A stretch of 11,584 nucleotides of DNA from an uncultured Lewinella sp. (GTDB lineage Bacteria; Bacteroidota; Bacteroidia; Chitinophagales; Saprospiraceae). Below are positions 1-6,256 of the stretch, in pieces. Location: NCBI GenBank assembly GCA_938021455.1, contig CALIGP010000242.1, positions 1 through 11,584 on the forward strand, written 5' to 3'. Numbering within the stretch: the stretch's first letter is position 1; every line of letters starts with the position of its first letter. The position numbers and the translations under genes were made by a program. Under the pieces are notes generated by a model, which worked only from the letters and a program-made list of their open reading frames with translations, was not told where the DNA came from and searched no databases.

Positions 1-672
1 ATTGACGGTAAGAACCCGCGAACTGCCGTTCGGGAAATACCCGCCGGCAAGATATCCAGTCGGTCCGCACTGATCTTTGTCATTATTAACTGCCTGCTTT
101 TTGTCGGTGCTACTTATCTGCTGAACCCACTTTGTTTTGCTTTGTCCCCAATTGCTCTTCTGGTCATTCTGGGATACAGCTACACCAAGCGATTCACTTA
201 CCTGTGTCATTTTGTTTTGGGGCTTGGGTTAGCTCTCGCACCCGTCGGGGCTTACCTGGCGGTTACGGCAGAGTGGGCGCTGCTTCCCGTACTCTACGGC
301 TCTGTGGTATTACTATGGGTTTCCGGCTTCGACATTATTTATGCCCTGCAGGATGAGGGTTTTGACCGGGAAGAGGACTTGTTTTCCATTCCTGTCCGCC
401 TGGGAACCGAAAATGCACTACGCCTGGGGCGTTTCCTCCATCTCGTGTGCGCAAGTATATTGGTATACGCCCTATGGTATCAGGGGAATTTATACCCTGA
501 ATTTCAGTGGTTGAGCCTCGTGGCGGGGCTAATCTTTATTTCCTGTCTGATTTATCAGCATTCTCTCGTGAAGGCCGGAGACCTCAGCCGTATCAATTTG
601 GCATTTTTCACCACCAACGGAATAGCCAGCCTGCTTTTTGGCGCAATGACGATAGTGGATATTTATTGGTAG
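1..672 (+). CDS. UbiA-family prenyltransferase, MqnP-like (5' truncated by window edge)
   Basis: The frame is open from base 1 to a TAG at 670-672, giving the last 223 residues of an integral-membrane prenyltransferase; family members are about 290 residues, so roughly the first 70, including the first Asp-rich motif, lie outside the window. Seen: the NPRTAVREIPAGKIS segment at residues 5-19, a loop typical of the 4-hydroxybenzoate/naphthoate prenyltransferases; the second Asp-rich motif DIIYALQDEGFDRE at 111-124, which in the family binds Mg-prenyl diphosphate; and several hydrophobic membrane stretches. The combination 'GFDIIYALQD..FDR..D..SIP.R' matches the UbiA subgroup that includes MqnP, which prenylates 1,4-dihydroxy-6-naphthoate in the futalosine menaquinone route. 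Assignment to MqnP rather than UbiA is inference and would need the other mqn genes in the genome. An ATG at 142 is internal, not the start. Confidence 0.85.
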   Translation: MDGKNPRTAVREIPAGKISSRSALIFVIINCLLFVGATYLLNPLCFALSPIALLVILGYSYTKRFTYLCHFVLGLGLALAPVGAYLAVTAEWALLPVLYGSVVLLWVSGFDIIYALQDEGFDREEDLFSIPVRLGTENALRLGRFLHLVCASILVYALWYQGNLYPEFQWLSLVAGLIFISCLIYQHSLVKAGDLSRINLAFFTTNGIASLLFGAMTIVDIYW

Positions 673-675
673 CGG

Positions 676-1935
676 TTACACAAACATCTCAAACAGCAAA
701 GGCTGATTGTTAATGTGTTTGTACTGAATACCTCCTTCATCTAACCGATCGGTGAGACTTTTGAAGTCAGCCGCGTTGCCCAATTCAATGCCCACCAGTG
801 CTGGACCCACACTACGGTTAGTCCGCTTAGTATACTCGAAGTGCGTGATGTCGTCCTTAGGGCCGAGGATGTTGAGGAAATCCCGAAGCGCACCCGCCCG
901 TTGGGGGAATTCAACGATGAAGTAATGCTTCAGGCCGGCAAACAGAAGCGCCCGCTCCTGAATTTCTGCGGTACGGGCAATGTCGTTATTCCCTCCGCCA
1001 ATTACGCAGACGATGGTTTTGCCCTTGATGTCACCCAATTGATCCAGGGCGGCGACGGATAGGGAGCCGGCGGGCTCGGCAACAATGCCGTCTTCGTTGT
1101 AAAGTTCGAGCATGGTCTTACAGACCTTGCCTTCAGCAACTAGGAGAATGTCTTTGGTTACCTCTTTTACAATGGGGAAGTTGATGTCTCCCACGCGCCG
1201 CACGGCGGCGCCATCCACGAAACTGTCTATTTTCTCCAGGGTGACGACCTCGCCCGCACGAAAGCTATCGTGCATGGCTGGTGCTCCTGCGGGTTCAATA
1301 CCGTAGATCGTTGTGATGGGGCTTAGCTCAGCAAAAACGCTACCAACACCGGCACTGAGGCCTCCGCCTCCGACGGCCATGAGCAGATAGTCAATCGGCT
1401 GGTCCGCGTCGTCGAGGATCTCCAGACCGACGGTGCCCTGGCCCGCAATGGTATTCCGGTCGTTGAAGGGATGGACGAAAGTCCAGCCGTGTTCCTCCGC
1501 GCCACGCAGGGCTTCGGCGTAGGCGTCGTCATAGGTGTCACCGGTAAGGACGATGGTGACGAATTCCCGACCGAAGGATTTAGCCTTGTTTACTTTTTGC
1601 TTTGGGGTAACGGCAGGCATGTAGATGGTGCCCCTAACCTTCATTTTGGCGCAGGCCATGGCCATCCCCTGTGAATGGTTGCCCGCACTGGCGCAGACTA
1701 CGCCGCGGCTACGCTGCTCTTCGGTGAGCATGGCCATGTTGTTGTAGGCTCCCCGAATTTTATAGCTGCGTACTTCCTGCAGATCTTCCCGCTTTAGGTA
1801 AATATTCGCTCCATATAACTCACTTAGCCGATGATTCCGTTGTAGTGGAGAATGCAGGGCTACTCCTCGCAGGCGGTGCCGGGCGCGCATCACATCGTCA
1901 ACGGGAATAAGGATCGAATTAGAAATGGAAGGCAT
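676..1935 (-). CDS. ilvA: Threonine ammonia-lyase (threonine dehydratase), biosynthetic, short form
   Basis: Deaminates L-threonine to 2-oxobutanoate and ammonia, the committed step toward isoleucine; PLP-dependent, cytosolic. The 419-residue protein shows the fold-type II PLP signature SYKIRGA with the Schiff-base lysine K59, the substrate loop SAGNHSQG at 83-90, the phosphate-binding GGGGLSAG at 189-196 and GGGNND near 313-318. Residues about 336-419 form a single C-terminal ACT-like regulatory domain (starting HYFIVEFPQRAGALRDFL), as in the ~400-420-residue ilvA subfamily of Bacteroidota and Firmicutes, unlike the ~510-residue E. coli enzyme with two such domains. The ACT-like domain implies feedback control by isoleucine and/or valine (family knowledge). 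It lies 169 bp downstream of ilvC on the same strand, with a probable terminator between, so it may be transcribed partly on its own. The ATG at 1935 has no clear Shine-Dalgarno. Its 3' end nearly touches the convergent prenyltransferase gene. Confidence 0.96.
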   Translation of the reverse strand: MPSISNSILIPVDDVMRARHRLRGVALHSPLQRNHRLSELYGANIYLKREDLQEVRSYKIRGAYNNMAMLTEEQRSRGVVCASAGNHSQGMAMACAKMKVRGTIYMPAVTPKQKVNKAKSFGREFVTIVLTGDTYDDAYAEALRGAEEHGWTFVHPFNDRNTIAGQGTVGLEILDDADQPIDYLLMAVGGGGLSAGVGSVFAELSPITTIYGIEPAGAPAMHDSFRAGEVVTLEKIDSFVDGAAVRRVGDINFPIVKEVTKDILLVAEGKVCKTMLELYNEDGIVAEPAGSLSVAALDQLGDIKGKTIVCVIGGGNNDIARTAEIQERALLFAGLKHYFIVEFPQRAGALRDFLNILGPKDDITHFEYTKRTNRSVGPALVGIELGNAADFKSLTDRLDEGGIQYKHINNQPLLFEMFV

Positions 1936-1977
1936 GAGTAAGGCTGGATTGTGGGCACATTGCTTTTACAACTTTCA

Positions 1978-1997
1978 TTGCACCTGCGTCTGCGCCC
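1978..1997 (+). repeat. Copy of a ~21-nt intergenic motif (upstream of ilvA)
   Basis: TTGCA, CCTGCG, TCT, GCGCCC on the plus strand, opposite to the direction of ilvA, 42 bp from its start codon. It matches the ilvN copy except for one deleted T and one substitution. A small hairpin, TTCCG (2017-2021) / CGGAA (2026-2030), lies beside it in the ilvC-ilvA spacer. Confidence 0.5.
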
Positions 1998-2039
1998 TAT
2001 TCTGAAAACGAGGAGGTTCCGTCTTCGGAAGGCAAGGTA

Positions 2040-2075
2040 AAACAATGCCGATAACACAGTTAAGCGCTATCGGCA
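2040..2075 (-). terminator. Probable intrinsic terminator after ilvC
   Basis: An 8-bp perfect inverted repeat, TGCCGATA (2046-2053) and TATCGGCA (2068-2075), with a 14-nt loop begins 29 nt past the ilvC stop. Read on the minus strand it is followed by TTGTTTT. The stem is moderate and the T tract imperfect, so termination is probably partial, allowing some readthrough into ilvA. On the plus strand the hairpin is followed by AGGTTTTA, a weaker signal. Confidence 0.55.
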
Positions 2076-2104
2076 AGGTTTTATAAAATCAGATTTGCAT
2101 TCGA

Positions 2105-3151
2105 CTAGTTATTCTCAGGGCGAAGGCCACGGACGGTCCGTCCTGCTTGCCACATTTCACTTTCGTGCAGTTCTTTTAACTCTGCCTCCAGTTTTACCCG
2201 GTAATCAGGCTGAGAGTTGAGATCAATGCTACGACGCGCTTCCTCTCCGGTAGCGACACTTTTGTACAGTTCCTCGAAGACGGGCTTGGTCGCATCGCGG
2301 AATTTATCTTTCCAGTCCAGTGCGCCGCGCTGTGCGGTAGTAGAACAGTTAGCGTACATCCAGTCCATTCCGTTTTCCGCAACGAGTGGCATCAGGCTCT
2401 GGGTGAGTTCTTCTACCGTTTCGTTGAAGGCCTCCGAAGGCGTGTGGCCGTTGGCACGAAGAACGGTGTACTGCGCTTCAAAGATGCCCTGAATGGCACC
2501 CATCAGAGTACCTCGCTCACCGGTGAGGTCGGAGTATACTTCGCGCTGGAAATTGGTTTCAAACAGGTAGCCAGAACCTACTCCGATGCCGAGGGCAATA
2601 ACCCGCTCGTAAGCACGGCCCGTAGCGTCAACGGCAATGGCGTAGCTGGAATTCAGTCCACGTCCCTGTAGGAACATCCGACGCAAAGAAGTACCGGAAC
2701 CTTTGGGAGCGACGAGAATAACGTCAACGCCTTCAGGAGCCTGGATACCGGTTTGGTCGTTGTAAGTAATGCCAAAGCCATGGCTGAAGTACAGCGCTTT
2801 ACCTGGGGTCAGGTGCGGCTTCAGTTTTGGCCATACCTCAATCTGAGCGGCGTCACTCAAAAGGTACTGTATGATGGTTCCTTTAGCGGCAGCCTCTTCG
2901 ATGGGGAAGAGTGTCTCGCCGGGTACCCAACCGTCCGCAACGGCTTTGTCCCAGGAAGCACCTCCTTTACGCTGACCAACGATGACGTTGAAACCATTGT
3001 CTCGCAGGTTCATGCTCTGGCCAGGGCCCTGTACACCATAGCCAATCACGGCAATGGTTTCGTCTTTCAGGGTCTCCAGTGCTTTCTCGAGGGGGAATTC
3101 TTCGCGGAGCACGACTTTTTCTTCCGTTCCTCCGAAGTTTAACATTGCCAT
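2105..3151 (-). CDS. ilvC: Ketol-acid reductoisomerase (NADP+), class I
   Basis: Converts 2-acetolactate and 2-aceto-2-hydroxybutanoate to the dihydroxy acids through Mg-dependent isomerisation and NAD(P)H reduction; second common step of Ile/Val synthesis, cytosolic. Using ATG 3151 the protein has 348 residues. A further ATG at 3178 would add nine residues (MPSHQKISE) that lack family resemblance, whereas MAMLNFGG..E is the usual Bacteroidota N-terminus. Seen: Rossmann motif GYGVQGPGQ at 37-45; cofactor loop GQRKGGASW at 59-67, whose basic residues suggest NADPH preference (inference); catalytic-type His in SHGFG at 124; metal-ligand motif SDLTGERGTLMG with D208 and E212; E244 and E248 in NETVEE; and the C-terminal knotted-domain segment CSTTAQRGALDW from 269. 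The D208-E212-E244-E248 spacing equals that of class I enzymes. It is the promoter-proximal gene of the leftward ilvC-ilvA pair and is divergent from the LytTR regulator. Confidence 0.96.
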   Translation of the reverse strand: MAMLNFGGTEEKVVLREEFPLEKALETLKDETIAVIGYGVQGPGQSMNLRDNGFNVIVGQRKGGASWDKAVADGWVPGETLFPIEEAAAKGTIIQYLLSDAAQIEVWPKLKPHLTPGKALYFSHGFGITYNDQTGIQAPEGVDVILVAPKGSGTSLRRMFLQGRGLNSSYAIAVDATGRAYERVIALGIGVGSGYLFETNFQREVYSDLTGERGTLMGAIQGIFEAQYTVLRANGHTPSEAFNETVEELTQSLMPLVAENGMDWMYANCSTTAQRGALDWKDKFRDATKPVFEELYKSVATGEEARRSIDLNSQPDYRVKLEAELKELHESEMWQAGRTVRGLRPENN

Positions 3152-3285
3152 TTCACTTATTTTTTGGTGGGAGGGCAAAGATGATAAAATTGAGGGAATG
3201 GCTTAGGTTAAAAGCTAAGTCAATTACGATGGCTAGCCCACTGGTAATTGTCTTCTTATGCCAGCTATTCCTTTCTTCCTAAATT
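3152..3285. promoter_or_regulatory. Divergent intergenic region ilvC / LytTR regulator
   Basis: These 134 bp must hold the promoters for leftward ilvC and the rightward response-regulator gene. An inverted repeat, CTTAG (3202-3206) and CTAAG (3215-3219), lies in the middle, about 50-70 bp upstream of the ilvC start, and could be an operator; five-base arms are weak evidence. On the ilvC strand, CATCTTTG about 20 bp before the ATG is one mismatch from the Bacteroidota -7 box TAnnTTTG, but no good -33 TTTG stands at the right distance. No leader peptide rich in Ile/Val/Leu and no terminator hairpin precede ilvC, unlike ilvD. Confidence 0.3.
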
Positions 3286-4095
3286 GTGGAGGTATTCAAC
3301 CGATGTGAAAACAGGTGGACAAAACCATCACCAAAACGAATCCTTATCAGAACGCTAATCATTGACGACGAGGCCCCCAGCCGGGAAGCTCTGCGACATT
3401 ACCTGGGTAAGTACTGTTCGGACGTAAAGGTGGTGGGGGAGGCGGAAAGCGTTGATACGGGCTTGAAGGCTATCCGTGAACATCAACCTGAGGTGCTTTT
3501 TTTGGATATAGAGATGCCTTTTGGCAATGGTTTCGATCTACTGGAACGACTTCCCACTACTCATCAGATGGAAGTTGTTTTCGTTACGGCCTATGAGCAG
3601 TATGCTTTGCGTGCACTCCGTATGAGTGCCGCGCACTATTTGCTGAAACCCGTAGACATTGACGACCTCATTGACGCTGTTGCCAAAGTAAAGGCCCGGG
3701 CGGGTTTGCGGGAACAAGGTCAGGTGACCAGGACGCTGCTGGAGAATTTGAAAAAAACGACCATCGAAGCACCTTCCCGGCTGGCCCTGCCGTTGATCGA
3801 TGGTCTAGAGATTGTATTGCCCGAAGAGATTCGCTTCCTCGAAGCGGCGGACAACTTCACCAACTTCCACTTGACCGACGGGCGAAAATTATTGATCTGC
3901 CGAAAGCTCAAATTTTATGACGCCTTGCTAGAGCCGGCGGGCTTTTACCGGATTCACCGGTCTACGGTTATCAATTTAGCGACGGTTAAAAGATATCACC
4001 GGGGGAAGGGTGGGGCCGTAACGCTGAACGACGGAACGGAATTAGCGGTTGCCGCTGCGAGAAAGCAGCGATTACTGGAGTTATTGGCGGGCTAA
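3286..4095 (+). CDS. LytTR-family response regulator (REC + LytTR DNA-binding)
   Basis: Two-component transcription factor of the LytR/AlgR family. In the 269-residue reading from GTG 3286, a receiver domain spans about 22-138: acidic pair D27/D28, phospho-acceptor D74 in LFLDIEMP, T101 and the conserved K121 in LLKP. A linker with weak coiled-coil character follows (about 139-163), then a LytTR domain at about 165-268 containing IRFLEAADNFTNFHLTDGR and the diagnostic FYRIHRSTVINL at 220-231. No partner histidine kinase is in the window, so it is an orphan here; Bacteroidota LytTR regulators usually pair with membrane kinases of the LytS-like type. The start is odd: homologous proteins typically begin with Met directly before RTLIIDDE, but here that codon is ATC (3346-3348), and the only conventional start between it and the in-frame TAA (3280-3282) is GTG 3286. 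The small downstream gene follows after 7 bp and is probably co-transcribed. The target genes are unknown. Confidence 0.92.
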   Translation: MEVFNRCENRWTKPSPKRILIRTLIIDDEAPSREALRHYLGKYCSDVKVVGEAESVDTGLKAIREHQPEVLFLDIEMPFGNGFDLLERLPTTHQMEVVFVTAYEQYALRALRMSAAHYLLKPVDIDDLIDAVAKVKARAGLREQGQVTRTLLENLKKTTIEAPSRLALPLIDGLEIVLPEEIRFLEAADNFTNFHLTDGRKLLICRKLKFYDALLEPAGFYRIHRSTVINLATVKRYHRGKGGAVTLNDGTELAVAAARKQRLLELLAG

Positions 4096-4102
4096 ATAAA
4101 AC

Positions 4103-4612
4103 ATGCAGATTATGCCAACGCTACCTTCCTTAACCATTCGTTTCTCCCGTCCGAAATCAGGCCGTGCTGTCTTGTCCGTTACCAGATCAGATGGTAGTAT
4201 AACTTGGACTAAACTCCACCCGGGAACGGAACTTCATGATTTGGCGCACTACGCCATTGAGACAGAACTCGAGTTGAAGGATGCATTTTATGGCATTCTT
4301 GCGGCGGGCTATGCTATTGAGGACTTTGAGGCGCCGCCCGAAGAACGGCCGGAGGCCTTGCGGCCGGTGAACTTATCCCGTACTTCCCTTCAGGTAGAGC
4401 ATTTAGTGAATTTGCTGTTGACGGAATTGCAGTCGGGAGCCCCATGGCCGGATTTTATCCCCCGTTTTCAGGAGATTTTGCGGCAAAGTAACTTGCCGGA
4501 GATGCCGCTTCTGACCGAGGAAAAGCTGTGTCGCATCCGGGAGCAACTAAACATTTTGCGCGGACGCTGGAATGCAGTGGCGGTTGGAGGAGCTATGGAG
4601 GTGGTGTTTTGA
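4103..4612 (+). CDS. Conserved protein of unknown function with an HDLAHYAIE motif
   Basis: I do not recognise a characterised family. The 169-residue protein is acidic to neutral, with no signal peptide or membrane helix, so it is probably cytosolic. An N-terminal beta-rich part (about 8-42, including LSVTRSDGSITWTKL) leads into HDLAHYAIETELELKDAFYGILAAG at 45-69; the H45-D46-(2)-H49-Y50-(2)-E53 arrangement looks like a possible metal or active site. The second half is helical (LQVEHLVNLLLTELQ and REQLNILRGRW), ending GGAMEVVF. The overall pattern (short beta strands, HDxxHYxxE helix, C-terminal Trp then Gly-Gly and a beta strand) recalls uncharacterised small proteins found in several bacterial phyla. 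ATG 4103 is used; ATG 4112 is an alternative three codons in. The 7-bp gap to the LytTR gene suggests one operon, so it may work with that regulator, but nothing in the sequence shows how. A REP-like palindrome begins immediately after its stop codon. Confidence 0.8.
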   Translation: MQIMPTLPSLTIRFSRPKSGRAVLSVTRSDGSITWTKLHPGTELHDLAHYAIETELELKDAFYGILAAGYAIEDFEAPPEERPEALRPVNLSRTSLQVEHLVNLLLTELQSGAPWPDFIPRFQEILRQSNLPEMPLLTEEKLCRIREQLNILRGRWNAVAVGGAMEVVF

Positions 4613-4616
4613 GGCG

Positions 4617-4680
4617 TCCTCGTCGGCCGAGCGTTACGACGAAGGAGTTTCGCTCTTCCGACGAGGAGCCAAGCTAGGCT
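4617..4680 (+). repeat. REP-like palindromic end, left of transposase
   Basis: A long imperfect hairpin: outer arms TCCTCGTCGG (4617-4626) and CCGACGAGGA (4658-4667) are perfect complements, followed inward by a 2-nt mismatch and inner arms GAGCG (4629-4633) and CGCTC (4651-4655) around a 17-nt loop. A small hairpin follows, AGCC (4667-4670) with GGCT (4677-4680). The segment GAGCCAAGCT (4666-4675) recurs in the same orientation at 5372-5381, so the two ends are related direct copies. Such structures are the usual substrates of the neighbouring TnpA_REP family (family knowledge). Confidence 0.8.
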
Positions 4681-4698
4681 AACGAGAGAAGATGAAAA

Positions 4699-5274
4699 TT
4701 ACAATCGTCTAATTCCTAAAAGTCGCTCGGTAAGCTGGTAGTTACAGATTCCTTTGTCTCTTAAGGAGGCATAATCACTCGCAGAGCTGTAGGGCCACCG
4801 TTCGGGCGAGTCCACTAATCCAGCAGCCGTTGGGTTTCTGTGGATGTATCTAAAGCATACTTGTAAGTAAGGTATGTATCGGGTCAAGGGAATCTTTTCG
4901 TTTAGCTCCCAATCCTCTGGTATAAAATCAGTGTAGGCAGGTTTGTACTTTGTTTTCGCTCTGAAAATGGATCCTCGGCTATCGTAACGAAGGTTTAGTT
5001 TCCTGGTGAAACTGCTTAATAGTATGCGTATTGCTGCGTGTAAGTGTTGAATATTAGGACTGTCTTCTTTAACTGCCTGACATGCAATTCCTTTAGGAAG
5101 AAGCATTAGATGAAAATGAGTGGGCATGAGGCAATAACATAAGATGTCTGCGATTGGTAGGAGGTGTTTTCGCATTTTTTCCTCAAAATCAGTATAATCG
5201 ACATCTTGTCGAAAAATTATCTGTTTTTGGTTGCTCTGATTGTAGACATGATAAATGGTGTTTTGTTGGTACAT
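4699..5274 (-). CDS. REP-associated tyrosine transposase (Y1_Tnp, HUH superfamily)
   Basis: Single-strand DNA endonuclease/transposase of the IS200-related TnpA_REP (RAYT) type. Using ATG 5274 the protein has 191 residues. Seen in order: N-terminal IYHVYNQSNQKQIIF (7-21), a family hallmark; the HUH metal-binding motif in LMPTHFHLML with H53 and H55; GSIFRAKTKYKP at 101-112, corresponding to the family's G-x-F-Q-x-R-x-K region; and FRYIHRNPTAAGLV at 141-154, which carries the likely catalytic tyrosine Y143 followed by the typical P..WPYSS. All key residues are present, so it is probably intact. The frame is open upstream to 5418, adding 48 residues, but that part is encoded by the REP palindrome, is Arg-rich low-complexity sequence and precedes the conserved N-terminus, so I exclude it. 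It is oriented against the flanking genes and bracketed by REP-like ends that are its probable DNA substrates. Confidence 0.92.
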   Translation of the reverse strand: MYQQNTIYHVYNQSNQKQIIFRQDVDYTDFEEKMRKHLLPIADILCYCLMPTHFHLMLLPKGIACQAVKEDSPNIQHLHAAIRILLSSFTRKLNLRYDSRGSIFRAKTKYKPAYTDFIPEDWELNEKIPLTRYIPYLQVCFRYIHRNPTAAGLVDSPERWPYSSASDYASLRDKGICNYQLTERLLGIRRL

Positions 5275-5332
5275 AAAAGTAGATTGTAGCCCTTGGTGCT
5301 GCAATATAAAGCATAGGGCTAATCCGTTTCTC

Positions 5333-5403
5333 CTCGTCCGCCGAGGGGAGAGACGTTCCTCCTCGGCGGACGAGCCAAGCTGCGCAAGGCTCGGCCGACG
5401 AGG
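5333..5403 (+). repeat. REP-like palindromic end, right of transposase
   Basis: A perfect 14-bp inverted repeat, CTCGTCCGCCGAGG (5333-5346) and CCTCGGCGGACGAG (5361-5374), with a 14-nt loop is followed by a second hairpin CGAGCC (5371-5376) / GGCTCG (5388-5393). The tail 5389-5403 is the inverse of the left boundary of the unit. The order of a large hairpin, then a GAGCCAAGCT-containing small hairpin, matches the left end. The palindrome lies just upstream of the transposase start, so on the minus strand it may also affect transcription or translation of that gene. Confidence 0.8.
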
Positions 5404-5499
5404 TTGAACCGGATTCAACTCACGGTGTATACTCTTGCACCCATACTACCGGGAAGCTTTCCTCGTTCAAGTCCACATATTCCACTAAGTACCCAATCT

Positions 5500-6168
5500 A
5501 TGACCCGTCTACTTACTTTTCTGTTTTTACTGTGCTCTGCATCCGGCTTCGCCCAACTAGCCGTATCCACCTCCGCTAACTTCAGCCAGACGCGCTGGGA
5601 AGTAGACAATGAGCAAGTAGAGAACCTTCTGGACTGGAAAGTGGGAAATGAACTAGCTCTTGGCTATTGGTTTCGCCTTCCGGAAAAGCGGGTGGAGTTT
5701 TTGCCAACCGTATATTTTGCAGGAAATAGTACGGAAGCCAATTCCATTGATCAATCAACTGTAAAACTCAAGGAGTATGGCTTCGAGTTTAAGGTTAATA
5801 TTTATCCCTTTGATTTTGGTGGCGACTGTGATTGCCCAACGTTTGGGAAGCAAGGCCCCCAACTAGAGAAAGGGTTCTACCTCCAGCTATCTCCAGGTTA
5901 TGCTGTCTACGACCTAAACGGTGAAGGCCTGGAGCTCGATAGCGGTAATGGATTTACTTATGGTGGTGGCGTTGGATTGGATATTGGGGTTAGTAATTTA
6001 TTAACCATAACACCCTACGCTAATGCGCGGGTAGGTACCGGGCTTTTGCTTAATGATTTGGTCGTTACTGATGTAAACGGACAGAACCTCGGCGTTCGAC
6101 AGCCTAAGCTGACCACCTTTCAGGTCGGCATACGCGCCCTCTTCCGCTTCGATCATCGTCGCTACTAG
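5500..6168 (+). CDS. Small outer-membrane beta-barrel protein (function unknown)
   Basis: With ATG 5500 the product has 222 residues and starts MTRLLTFLFLLCSASGFAQ, a Sec signal peptide with probable cleavage after the GFA/Q region. A TTG upstream at 5404 is in frame but would place 32 residues before the signal and begins inside the REP repeat, so it is rejected. The mature part alternates polar and hydrophobic residues in strand-like segments (LALGYWFRL, VEFLPTVYFAG, GFYLQLSPGYAVYDL, GFTYGGGVGLDIGV, LLTITPYANARVGTGL, LTTFQVGIRALFRF) and ends close to an aromatic residue, as in OmpA/OmpW-like small porins with about eight strands. A loop with DCDCPTFGKQG carries two cysteines, a segment I associate with outer-membrane proteins of this phylum. 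Probably located in the outer membrane; ligand or role is not evident. The ilvDBN leader starts shortly after its stop codon; transcript readthrough into the ilv operon would be stopped by the attenuator hairpin. Confidence 0.75.
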   Translation: MTRLLTFLFLLCSASGFAQLAVSTSANFSQTRWEVDNEQVENLLDWKVGNELALGYWFRLPEKRVEFLPTVYFAGNSTEANSIDQSTVKLKEYGFEFKVNIYPFDFGGDCDCPTFGKQGPQLEKGFYLQLSPGYAVYDLNGEGLELDSGNGFTYGGGVGLDIGVSNLLTITPYANARVGTGLLLNDLVVTDVNGQNLGVRQPKLTTFQVGIRALFRFDHRRY

Positions 6169-6173
6169 GCGTG

Positions 6174-6206
6174 TTTGCCATCGTAAATTCCGTCCAACTA
6201 TGCTTG
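6174..6206 (+). promoter_or_regulatory. Candidate promoter of the ilvDBN operon
   Basis: TTTG at 6174-6177 and TATGCTTG at 6199-6206 are separated by 21 bp. They fit the Bacteroidota primary-sigma pattern (-33 TTTG, -7 TAnnTTTG) with one mismatch in the -7 box. Transcription would then begin near 6212, about 45 nt before the leader ORF and well upstream of the attenuator. Not proven from sequence alone. Confidence 0.45.
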
Positions 6207-6224
6207 GGCCAGCCGTAGCTTCCT

Positions 6225-6239
6225 TGTACATTGTGTACA
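6225..6239. promoter_or_regulatory. Inverted repeat TGTACA-ttg-TGTACA, possible operator or leader hairpin
   Basis: Two perfect copies of the palindromic hexamer TGTACA (6225-6230 and 6234-6239) separated by TTG form a 15-bp symmetric site just downstream of the candidate promoter and 17 bp before the leader ORF. It could be a repressor-binding site, or a short hairpin in the RNA near the ribosome entry region. No regulator gene in the window can be tied to it. Confidence 0.35.
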
Positions 6240-6256
6240 TCAAAGGAAACTAATTG

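Larger units (their letters stand above)
4618..5403. mobile_element. REP/transposase unit bounded by a 15-bp inverted repeat
   Basis: CCTCGTCGGCCGAGC at 4618-4632 is exactly the reverse complement of 5389-5403, enclosing 786 bp that contain a single transposase gene and two large palindromes. The palindromes share GAGCCAAGCT in direct orientation. This fits a REP-associated tyrosine transposase (RAYT) gene in its own REP context. RAYTs are generally regarded as domesticated relatives of IS200/IS605 that act on REP sequences rather than as self-mobile insertion sequences, so mobility of the whole unit is not implied. No target-site duplication is evident, as expected for HUH enzymes. Confidence 0.7.

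Noticed and set aside
841..1674. Plus-strand open frames of 64-73 residues across ilvA
   Set aside because: They are shadows of the strongly supported minus-strand ilvA and show no domains.
3229..3282. 17-codon hydrophobic ORF (MASPLVIVFLCQLFLSS) before the LytTR gene, considered as a second leader peptide
   Set aside because: It has fewer branched-chain codons, no terminator or alternative stem follows, it is on the strand of the regulator rather than of ilvC, and it shows no ribosome-binding site.
5275..5418. 48-residue N-terminal extension of the transposase frame
   Set aside because: It is encoded by the REP-like palindrome, has Arg/Ser/Pro-rich low-complexity sequence and precedes the conserved family N-terminus IYHVYNQSN; ATG 5274 is the better start.
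5404..5499. TTG start that lengthens the beta-barrel protein by 32 residues
   Set aside because: It would bury the signal peptide that begins at ATG 5500 and starts at the very edge of the REP repeat.
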